Part shown: piece by piece, positions 7,746 through 13,361 of the stretch
How positions within the stretch are numbered: position 1 is the first letter of the stretch
How the letters are laid out: each line of letters starts with the position of its first letter
Source of the DNA: an uncultured Clostridia bacterium
GTDB lineage: Bacteria > Bacillota > Clostridia > Oscillospirales > Ruminococcaceae
Assembly: GCA_938014915.1 (NCBI GenBank)
Contig: CALLQQ010000132.1
Span: 1 to 13,361, forward strand
Direction: 5' to 3'
Length of the DNA: 13,361 nt
The notes under the pieces: generated by a model
Database searches by the model: none
The model's input: only the letters and a program-made list of their open reading frames with translations
Told to the model about the DNA's origin: nothing
Made by a program: the position numbers and the translations under genes

Positions 7746-7775
7746 GACTTTCTTCCCGATATCGGGGGGAAAGTC
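7746..7775 (+). promoter_or_regulatory. RNA hairpin between regulator and kinase genes
   Basis: GACTTTCTTCCCG (7746-7758) pairs with CGGGGGGAAAGTC (7763-7775) around an ATAT loop: 13 base pairs, two of them G-U when read as plus-strand RNA. On the other strand these would be A-C mismatches, so the hairpin belongs to the operon mRNA. A short AGTTTTG follows, too poor in U for a full terminator. It may act as an attenuator or as an mRNA-stabilising or processing site that lowers kinase relative to regulator. It ends 6 bases before the kinase ribosome site GAAAGG (7782-7787). Confidence 0.7.
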
Positions 7776-7796
7776 AGTTTTGAAAGGCAATGTCGA

Positions 7797-9242
7797 ATGA
7801 GAAATAAAAAGAAAAGTGTATTTAAAAAGTACTTTTATATATGTGCATCAATAATAATTATTAGCTTCACTTTTTTGGGTGCGGTACTTCTTTTTTTCGC
7901 ATCATCATACTTCAAGCAAGATAAAAAAGAATTTTTACTTTATAGTGCTAATGAAATTGCACAGCAAACTTTATCAATATATAATAAAAATGGGGAGCTC
8001 GATGTTGAAGAATTGCTCCATATCTATGCCGTGTATGACCGTGTTATGAATGCACAAATATTGCTTGTTGATAGCAATGGCAGGGGTGTCACTTGCACCA
8101 AGACATTCAATTCACAAAGCGGTAGTTTCACTGTGCCCGGTTCCATTATGGACGAACTTCATATTGATGATTTTTATGAAATGGGCAAGCTTGATGGGCT
8201 ACATTCGGAAACGCACTATACTGCAATTGTTCCCGTATTGATACAGGGACAACCTGAATACTATGTTCTTGTTTCGATGCCGGCGACGGAGCTAGTAGAA
8301 TTCCTAAAAGAAATATTTAGGATGTTCATACTTGCGTGTTTAATTGCGATAATCGGCGTATTCATCATGGTCTATTTTGCAATGCTGGGATTGGTGCGAC
8401 CACTTCGTGAGATGTCGGCGGCGGCAAGGCAATATGCAAAAGAGGATTTTTCAAAGAGAATACCACCATATAATGAATTCGAATTCAGCGAATTATCAAC
8501 TGCATTGAACGAGATGGCGACAAATTTAGCATCATCGGAGCAAATGCGAAGAAGTTTTATCGGGAATGTATCCCATGAACTGCGCACTCCAATGACGTCA
8601 ATTGCAGGCTTCATTGATGGAATTCTTGATGGAACGATACCGAAATCGGAACAATCAAAGTACTTGATGATCGTATCATCTGAAGTAAAAAGATTATCAC
8701 GGCTTGTACGTTCCATGCTAAACCTATCTAGGATTGATGCTGGCGAGATGAAACTTAGCAAATCGAATTTCGATGTTGTTGAAGTTGTTCTATCAACGAT
8801 TTTCTCATTCGAGCAACAATTAAATGAAAAAAGTGTAGATATTCGTGGGCTTGATAGTGATAAGGTAACTATCCACGGTGATAGCGATTTAATCCATCAA
8901 GTTATATATAACCTCATCGAGAATGCGGTAAAGTTCGTTGATGAGGGCGGATATATTGAATTTTCATTTGGGGAAGATGAGGACAATGTTTATATTAGCA
9001 TCAAGAATAGTGGCACGGGAATAGAACGTGAAGATATTCCTAGAATTTTTGATCGCTTTTATAAAACTGATAAATCACGCAGTCAAGATAAAAGCGGAGT
9101 CGGATTAGGACTATTTCTTGTGCGTTCTATCATAAAACTCCACGGCGGCGATATAATAGTAGAGAGTGTTGTAGGTGAGTTTTGCGAATTTACTATATCA
9201 ATACCTAATAAGAATCCTGGTAGCAAATTTATTAAAAGCTAG
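7797..9242 (+). CDS. membrane sensor histidine kinase
   Basis: Sensor half of the two-component pair. The 481-residue protein has two membrane segments (about 12-36 and 174-198) that enclose an extracytoplasmic sensor of some 135 residues with no family I recognise. A HAMP linker follows (199-250), then the dimerisation and phospho-acceptor helix with His260 in NVSHELRTPM, and the ATPase domain with the N-box NLIENAVKF (Asn376), SGTGI at 405-409, the F-box-like RIFDRFYK and the second glycine box GVGLGL at 434-439. All catalytic motifs are intact and no PAS domain is visible. GAAAGG (7782-7787) lies 9 bases before the ATG. The position between an OmpR-type regulator and htrA resembles CssS of secretion-stress systems, but the sensor domain is not diagnostic, so I give no symbol. 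Confidence 0.96.
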   Translation: MRNKKKSVFKKYFYICASIIIISFTFLGAVLLFFASSYFKQDKKEFLLYSANEIAQQTLSIYNKNGELDVEELLHIYAVYDRVMNAQILLVDSNGRGVTCTKTFNSQSGSFTVPGSIMDELHIDDFYEMGKLDGLHSETHYTAIVPVLIQGQPEYYVLVSMPATELVEFLKEIFRMFILACLIAIIGVFIMVYFAMLGLVRPLREMSAAARQYAKEDFSKRIPPYNEFEFSELSTALNEMATNLASSEQMRRSFIGNVSHELRTPMTSIAGFIDGILDGTIPKSEQSKYLMIVSSEVKRLSRLVRSMLNLSRIDAGEMKLSKSNFDVVEVVLSTIFSFEQQLNEKSVDIRGLDSDKVTIHGDSDLIHQVIYNLIENAVKFVDEGGYIEFSFGEDEDNVYISIKNSGTGIEREDIPRIFDRFYKTDKSRSQDKSGVGLGLFLVRSIIKLHGGDIIVESVVGEFCEFTISIPNKNPGSKFIKS

Positions 9243-9246
9243 CTTT

Positions 9247-9285
9247 CATGCCGGCGAATATGCCGGCATGATGGCTTTGTTTATT
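9247..9285 (+). terminator. hairpin with U-rich tail between kinase and htrA
   Basis: CATGCCGGC (9247-9255), loop GAATAT, and GCCGGCATG (9262-9270) form a strong GC-rich stem just after the kinase stop. The following ATGGCTTTGTTTATTTT is U-rich but not a continuous U-run, so termination is probably partial. HtrA could then be expressed by read-through or from its own promoter. I see no clear promoter in the short gap before htrA. Confidence 0.65.
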
Positions 9286-9302
9286 TTAGGGGGCAATTTG
9301 TA

Positions 9303-10721
9303 ATGGAGAATTTCAACAATGACAATAAAAATGAATTAGACACGGAAAATAATACTACGGGTATTCCGCCTGCTGAACATCAACCAAATTCGGGAAGTGA
9401 ATTTTACGGTAATCGAAGTAATGAGGGCAATCCTATTCCGAACCAGTATTATAGAAATACTAACACTTTCCCCACTAACAATGGGTATTATAATCATGCG
9501 CAGAATAATCCCAATTTACATAAGCCGAAAAATAAAGTAAGCGGTCTTTTCATCGCTGTGATTACTTTATTAGTGCTGCTTTTTAGCAGTGCGATACTCA
9601 TTGTTGTGATTTTTTCAACACCTATACAATCCGATACCGGTGATAAGCCATATTTCAGTTATGGCGATTCAGATTATGATGATAATTACGATGCAAATTT
9701 AGATGATAATACCTTTTCCCAATCACCTCCAAAGTATGATTACGGCGATGAAATTGGAATTGAGCAGAATTCCAAACCGAATCCTAACAACGCAAACTCC
9801 CCCGCTCTTAACGCTGTGGGAGTCGCAAAGAAAGTAAGCAGCTCCGTCGTGGAAATATGGACATACGCACATCCAGATCGATTTGAACCTAACGGGCAAG
9901 GATCGGGAATTGTACTAACTAAAGATGGTTATATTATCACTAATGCCCATGTTATTGAATCGGCAAGCAAATTATTAGTCATTTTCTCCGACGGAACCGA
10001 ACGTGAAGCATTGTTAGTTGGAATGGATTTAAAGACGGATTTAGCCGTATTAAAGGTAGAAGGACAAGATTTAAATGCCGCCATATTCGGCAACTCTGAC
10101 GAACTTGAACTCGGCGAAGACATTATAACAATCGGCAGCCCGTCGGGACTGACCGGTACTATTACAAAGGGGATTGTATCCGGACTGAACCGCCGCATTG
10201 TTTCAGATTATGATGCTTATCAGATGAATTGCATACAAATTGATGCTGCTATTAGTCCTGGCAATTCGGGCGGCGCTCTTGTTAATATGTACGGGCAGGT
10301 CGTCGGTATAAATTCATCGAAATATGTGTCGCATGAAATTGAGGGAATTGGGTTCGCAATTTCTATTAATGAGGCAAGACCGATTATTGAAGCACTTATA
10401 AAAGATGGCGAAATTAAAGGCCGTGTCAGAATTGGAATTGTATTCATACCTGTTTCGGATACAGTAGCTGAAATGAGTGGTGATGTTGCTGGACTGCATA
10501 TTCAAAGCATCGATGACGAATGCGACATTGCTCGGAGTGGGCTGAGAATTAATGATGTTATTACCCACATTAATTCTGTTAAAGTAACTACCCTAGAACA
10601 AGTACAGGACTTGATTAGTGATAAAGCGGCGGGCGACAAGATTTCCGCCACTATATATAGGGAACATAGCGGAGAGGGCGAAACTCTGGAAATTACGTTT
10701 AAATTAGAAAGTGACGATTAG
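9303..10721 (+). CDS. htrA: HtrA/DegP-type membrane-anchored serine protease with PDZ domain
   Basis: Surface quality-control protease that degrades misfolded exported proteins. The 472-residue protein begins with a cytoplasmic Asn/Pro/Tyr-rich low-complexity region (1-76) and one membrane segment (81-105). An acidic Asp/Tyr-rich linker (about 110-165) leads to the trypsin-like domain, with the catalytic triad His216 (ITNAHVIES), Asp246 (KTDLAVLKV) and Ser322 (SPGNSGGAL). A PDZ domain occupies about 373-468 (ARSGLRINDVITHINS). All catalytic residues are present and the length is usual for Gram-positive HtrA with one PDZ. AGGGGG at 9288-9293 is the ribosome site, 9 bases before the ATG. As the last gene behind a two-component pair it is likely part of the same stress response, and possibly its main target, as in CssRS-controlled htrA. 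A strong terminator follows. Confidence 0.96.
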   Translation: MENFNNDNKNELDTENNTTGIPPAEHQPNSGSEFYGNRSNEGNPIPNQYYRNTNTFPTNNGYYNHAQNNPNLHKPKNKVSGLFIAVITLLVLLFSSAILIVVIFSTPIQSDTGDKPYFSYGDSDYDDNYDANLDDNTFSQSPPKYDYGDEIGIEQNSKPNPNNANSPALNAVGVAKKVSSSVVEIWTYAHPDRFEPNGQGSGIVLTKDGYIITNAHVIESASKLLVIFSDGTEREALLVGMDLKTDLAVLKVEGQDLNAAIFGNSDELELGEDIITIGSPSGLTGTITKGIVSGLNRRIVSDYDAYQMNCIQIDAAISPGNSGGALVNMYGQVVGINSSKYVSHEIEGIGFAISINEARPIIEALIKDGEIKGRVRIGIVFIPVSDTVAEMSGDVAGLHIQSIDDECDIARSGLRINDVITHINSVKVTTLEQVQDLISDKAAGDKISATIYREHSGEGETLEITFKLESDD

Positions 10722-10762
10722 AAAAAAGGTCTATGTGCTTAATTTAGCACATAGACCTTTTT
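10722..10762. terminator. strong intrinsic terminator after htrA
   Basis: AGGTCTATGTGCT (10727-10739) and its exact reverse complement (10746-10758) enclose a TAATTT loop. The stem is extended by an A-tract before it and five T after it. It begins directly after the htrA stop. Because of the A-tract it could also stop transcription arriving on the minus strand. Confidence 0.93.
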
Positions 10763-10764
10763 AG

Positions 10765-10807
10765 AATAAAATAAAAGAAAGATGCCCCGATAAACCAATC
10801 GGAGCAT
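10765..10807 (-). terminator. minus-strand intrinsic terminator
   Basis: Read on the minus strand, ATGCTCCGAT (10798-10807), loop TGGTTT, and ATCGGGGCAT (10782-10791) form a 10-bp hairpin with one G-U pair, followed at once by CTTTCTTTTATTTTATT. On the plus strand the same position is a C-A mismatch and no U-tract follows, so the minus strand is the functional one. It would end either the DUF815/lipoprotein transcript or a separate small RNA. Confidence 0.75.
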
Positions 10808-10896
10808 TGAGCGGATAATGAAGGGGGGTCTCCATTATCCAAATATAAGGGTATCTTACGGAAAATAATGTTTACACTATATATAGCATTAAACAC
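10765..10896 (-). ncRNA. candidate small RNA or structured 3'-UTR with C-rich loop
   Basis: Between the ends of htrA and the lipoprotein gene, the minus strand carries two consecutive hairpins. The first is GGATAATGGAG (10830-10840), loop ACCCCC, CTTCATTATCC (10813-10823): 11 base pairs with one G-U that would be an A-C mismatch on the other strand. The second is the terminator at 10765-10807. A possible promoter lies just upstream (10903-10933). A C-rich loop on a firm stem is typical of small RNAs that bind ribosome sites in Gram-positive bacteria. I match it to no named family. The alternative is that it is only the 3' end of the neighbouring mRNA. The right boundary is inferred from the promoter. 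Confidence 0.45.
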
Positions 10897-10902
10897 AACT
10901 AT

Positions 10903-10933
10903 ATTATACTATACCATGATAAAAGTGTGTTAA
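10903..10933 (-). promoter_or_regulatory. possible promoter for the minus-strand RNA
   Basis: On the minus strand TTAACA (10928-10933) is followed after 19 bases by a perfect TATAAT (10903-10908). An overlapping TGG-TATAGT also resembles an extended -10 box. The 19-base spacing is longer than ideal and the region is very AT-rich, so this is a weak call. It would place a transcript start near 10896. Confidence 0.35.
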
Positions 10934-10986
10934 GTCACTATGAAAGCACCGTAAAATAAAAACGATTACACAACCATTCATTTCTA

Positions 10987-11919
10987 CTAATCCCCACTAA
11001 CCTCGGGAGCATCTTCCGCATCGGATTCAGCCTGTTCTTCCTCCGACGGTGATAGCATTTCAATCAACTCTAAAATCCTAAGACTAGGTCGCTCGAAGTA
11101 GATATTGTCGATTTTAATAATATCGCCATTCTTAACTGCGGTCGTATTGGCAAGTTCCTTTTTCTTTGAAACCTTATCTGCATCTAGGCTTTTATGAATA
11201 TAAATTACATCTGGATTTGCTTTATTAACTTCATCTAGGCTATATTGATAGGAGCTACTATTCGCCGCAATATTATCAGCAAAAATTGTTAGAAATTCAC
11301 CTTCAAAAGTATCGCCCGTCGCAACCGTATAACTTGATGTTGTTATATAGGCAAATGTTTTTCTATCGTCGCTATGCTTCTCAATTTGCTCATCAATTTT
11401 GGACTTAATCTCCTCATATGTTTCCTGGCCTTTATTGCTGCCCTTAATCGATCCTTCAAAAAGTGTACCTATAATCTCATACCCTTTATAGAATTGGCTA
11501 ATCGTCTTGGGAATGGGTATTACCACAACATCGATGCCTTTCCCATTGAGGAATGCGACATCTTTTTGAGCAAGTGCGCTACCGCAAATGACGACATCGG
11601 GAGCAAGTTCGGCAATAGCATCAATATCGGGATTTGCGCCACTCCCCACCGACTGAATATCTTCCACCTCGGCTGGGAAGTCACAATATCTGCTCCTTCC
11701 GATTAGGGAATTTTCATAACCCATTTCAAAAATTATCTCCGTTATCGCTGGCGAAAGTGAAATTACATTCGTTGGTGAATTCTCGATAGTTACCCCGTCA
11801 ATCGTAATCGGGAATGCCGCATTCTCAATCGTGTCATCTTCAATATCGGCGGGCACTTGGCACGATATTAATGGGAGCGAAATTACTAACATCAACAGTA
11901 AATATATAAATCTTTTCAT
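10987..11919 (-). CDS. BtuF-like ABC transporter substrate-binding lipoprotein
   Basis: Predicted extracellular lipid-anchored receptor of the BtuF/FecB fold that captures a corrinoid, haem or siderophore-type ligand. The 310-residue protein has a lipoprotein signal peptide (MKRF, hydrophobic 5-18, lipobox LISC with Cys20). The body begins VISLSPAITEIIFEMG (52-67) and continues with SRYCDFPAEV and VGSGANPDIDAIAELAPDVVI (76-111), a pattern close to cobalamin-binding BtuF. The last 20 residues are an acidic Glu/Asp/Ala tail. The ATG at 11919 is chosen over the one at 11946: AAGGAG (11926-11931) lies 6 bases before it and the signal peptide begins there. No permease or ATPase of the transporter is nearby. 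It follows the DUF815 gene with a 16-base gap and is probably in its operon. The ligand is not determinable here. Confidence 0.85.
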   Translation of the reverse strand: MKRFIYLLLMLVISLPLISCQVPADIEDDTIENAAFPITIDGVTIENSPTNVISLSPAITEIIFEMGYENSLIGRSRYCDFPAEVEDIQSVGSGANPDIDAIAELAPDVVICGSALAQKDVAFLNGKGIDVVVIPIPKTISQFYKGYEIIGTLFEGSIKGSNKGQETYEEIKSKIDEQIEKHSDDRKTFAYITTSSYTVATGDTFEGEFLTIFADNIAANSSSYQYSLDEVNKANPDVIYIHKSLDADKVSKKKELANTTAVKNGDIIKIDNIYFERPSLRILELIEMLSPSEEEQAESDAEDAPEVSGD

Positions 11920-11935
11920 AAAATTCTCCTTGTTA

Positions 11936-13147
11936 CTATATATCAAGTCCTAGTGCAATTCGTGACTGAACATAGTCAATATATTGTTTTGCCAGACGTG
12001 GCGTTCTGCCGGACTTCATCAGCGCAAAGCGTTCCGCACCGTTCCACAATATATCTTCATCTAAATCAATTCCCCTATCCTGTGCTATTGCAGACACAAT
12101 TTGCAGGAATTCATCTTTTGCTGGCAGCAGGAATGTAACTAAAAGACCGAATCTATCCGAAAGAGATAAACTCTCGTCGATAGTATCGGCACGATGTACT
12201 TCATCACCCTCACGTGCAGTGAATGTTTCTTTAATAAGATGGCGGCGATTCGTCGTTGCATAAATCGCCATGTTGGACGGTAGTGGCACGAGCGATCCCT
12301 CTAATACCGCTTTCAACGCACCGAAACTATCGTCATCTTCATTGAATGTTAAGTCGTCAATGAAAATTATGAATTTAAGCCCTGTATTTTCAAGGAGCTC
12401 TATTAAATCGCCAAGGTAAGATAGATTCTCCTTAGCTATACCGATGATGCGCAAACCTTTGCTTGCGAATTCATTGCCAAGCGCCTTTACGGTAGAGGAC
12501 TTCCCCGTTCCTCTATCGCCGTAGAGCAGAACATTATTTGCAGGATTGCCCGCTAGTAGGCAAAGGGTATTTTCAACTATCTTCCTACGTTGAACATCGT
12601 ACTTTTTTAAATCGGATAATCTAATTGGATCTGGACTTTTCACAGGAACAATGGTTCTGCCATTGAAGATAAAAGCGTGATGTTTAGCATAAATGCCGTA
12701 ACCGTTTTCCACAGCAAAATCCCGAAAACATTCTATTGTATATTCCCATTCACCAGTATTGAAATCGGGCAACTGGTCAATTTCAGCTTGAAAATCTGGG
12801 AATCGGTCTTTCATCACTTTCTTTAGCATATTAGATGTTATCCCGGCTATACTCGATAGTGATTTTATATCGTGGCGCATTGCTTCCTCGATATTTTCGT
12901 CTATTTTATCCTGCCGATTTGCATAATGTTTCATAAAAACATTACCATCAAATATTGCCTTATTGTAGATATAGTCCGACAGGTTTAGCCCGTGATTGCA
13001 TAGCAAGGCAACAACACTGCTATAAGCCTCCACCGCTTCGGTCAATTCCCGAGTTAATGCAAATTTTTTTAGCATAATGATGAGCTCATCTCTTTGTAAG
13101 TTGCCCAAAACTGATAGCGACGATATTGAAAATATGATGCCTTTCAT
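11936..13147 (-). CDS. DUF815-family AAA+ ATPase
   Basis: ATPase of unknown biological role in the DUF815 family (Pfam PF05673). The 403-residue protein has an N-terminal helical region (1-160) that includes AMRHDIKSLSSIAG (89-102), a feature of the family. The ATPase domain carries Walker A GDRGTGKSS (210-218), Walker B FIIFIDD (259-265), sensor-1 ATTNRRHLI (297-305), an SDRFG arginine-finger-like motif (330-334) and a sensor-2 region GRTPRLAKQYIDY (380-392). All nucleotide-binding residues look intact and the length is normal. The ATG at 13147 has only a modest ribosome site (AAAGG, 13159-13163, 11 bases away), so an internal start is possible. It is first in a two-gene unit with the lipoprotein gene and divergent from a tRNA gene. 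I can give no specific function. Confidence 0.9.
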   Translation of the reverse strand: MKGIIFSISSLSVLGNLQRDELIIMLKKFALTRELTEAVEAYSSVVALLCNHGLNLSDYIYNKAIFDGNVFMKHYANRQDKIDENIEEAMRHDIKSLSSIAGITSNMLKKVMKDRFPDFQAEIDQLPDFNTGEWEYTIECFRDFAVENGYGIYAKHHAFIFNGRTIVPVKSPDPIRLSDLKKYDVQRRKIVENTLCLLAGNPANNVLLYGDRGTGKSSTVKALGNEFASKGLRIIGIAKENLSYLGDLIELLENTGLKFIIFIDDLTFNEDDDSFGALKAVLEGSLVPLPSNMAIYATTNRRHLIKETFTAREGDEVHRADTIDESLSLSDRFGLLVTFLLPAKDEFLQIVSAIAQDRGIDLDEDILWNGAERFALMKSGRTPRLAKQYIDYVQSRIALGLDI

Positions 13148-13284
13148 TTATATATCAACCTTTTTATTTTTATTGTCACTCTCTTATTTTACATCTTTTT
13201 CGCCAGTTTTGCAACATAGTTATAAGAAACCCATTATGCATTCTAATTTAGTTGAAGTAAATCGATTTTGTACGAAAAAAAGGA

Positions 13285-13313
13285 TTGACAAGGTTCATAG
13301 AATATTGTATAAT
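13285..13313 (+). promoter_or_regulatory. perfect-consensus sigma-A promoter of the tRNA gene
   Basis: TTGACA (13285-13290) and TATAAT (13308-13313) are separated by exactly 17 bases, a full match to consensus. The expected start near 13320 lies about 12 bases before the mature tRNA 5' end, as expected for stable-RNA genes. The 137 bases between the DUF815 start and this promoter must also contain the leftward DUF815 promoter, but I see no convincing one there. Confidence 0.93.
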
Positions 13314-13332
13314 AGTTTTTGCTGTATTGAGT

Positions 13333-13361
13333 GCTGTTATAGCTCAGTAGGCAGAGCACTT
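13333..13361 (+). tRNA. 5' part of a tRNA gene, cut by the window edge
   Basis: The acceptor strand GCTGTTA (13333-13339) is followed by U8-A9, the D-stem GCTC (13342-13345), a D-loop AGTAGGCA containing the conserved GG, and the complementary GAGC (13354-13357). A26 and the start of the anticodon stem (CTT) are the last bases seen. The anticodon lies outside the window. The acceptor and D-arm resemble tRNA-Thr of related bacteria, but this is only a guess. Confidence 0.92.

Noticed and set aside
10779..10857. Three-way-junction fold on the plus strand (AAGATGCCC with GGGTATCTT), considered as a riboswitch
   Set aside because: No gene follows on the plus strand, no known riboswitch core motif is seen, and the inner stems pair better on the minus strand. 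I prefer the minus-strand small RNA or terminator reading.
11374..11706. Open frame of 110 codons on the plus strand opposite the lipoprotein gene
   Set aside because: Antisense to a well-supported gene with a signal peptide and ribosome site. It has no recognisable domain.

Overview
This window looks like chromosomal DNA from a low-GC Gram-positive bacterium, most likely a member of the Clostridia (Bacillota). The signs are the AT-rich sequence, strong AGGAGG-type ribosome sites, a perfect CIRCE operator before groES-groEL, a GroEL ending in Gly-Gly-Met repeats, a lipoprotein signal peptide, a DUF815 ATPase and sigma-A-type promoters. The genus cannot be told from the sequence alone. I see no insertion sequence, prophage gene or CRISPR array.

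Region 1 (1-4552, plus strand) is the 3' part of a phosphonate biosynthesis operon: the tail of an unrecognised gene, phosphonopyruvate decarboxylase, a three-domain protein (sugar-phosphate-type nucleotidyltransferase, TagD/Fom1-type cytidylyltransferase, PEP mutase) and an iron-type alcohol dehydrogenase that fits phosphonoacetaldehyde reductase. Together they predict PEP -> phosphonopyruvate -> phosphonoacetaldehyde -> 2-hydroxyethylphosphonate (HEP), followed by activation to a CMP-phosphonate, probably as the donor for decorating a cell-surface glycan or lipid. The operon stops at a perfect bidirectional terminator.

Region 2 (4574-6617, minus strand) is the groES-groEL chaperonin operon with its own promoter and HrcA operator (CIRCE). 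A gene-poor stretch of about 400 bases follows, with a near-consensus promoter facing right.

Region 3 (7020-10762, plus strand) is an envelope-stress-type operon: OmpR-family response regulator, membrane histidine kinase and membrane-anchored HtrA protease. RNA hairpins lie in both intergenic gaps and a strong terminator follows htrA. The layout recalls the CssRS-HtrA and WalRK-HtrC systems.

Region 4 (10763-13147, minus strand) holds a DUF815 AAA+ ATPase followed by an orphan BtuF-like lipoprotein. Downstream of them is a structured segment that folds best as a minus-strand RNA: a hairpin with a C-rich loop, then a hairpin with a U-rich tail. This is a candidate small RNA or 3'-UTR element.

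Region 5 (13285-13361, plus strand) is a perfect-consensus promoter and the first 29 bases of a tRNA gene cut off by the window end.

The most notable points are the double-nucleotidyltransferase PEP mutase fusion with an apparently decayed motif in its middle domain, and the possible C-rich small RNA next to an operon that carries G-runs at its internal control points.
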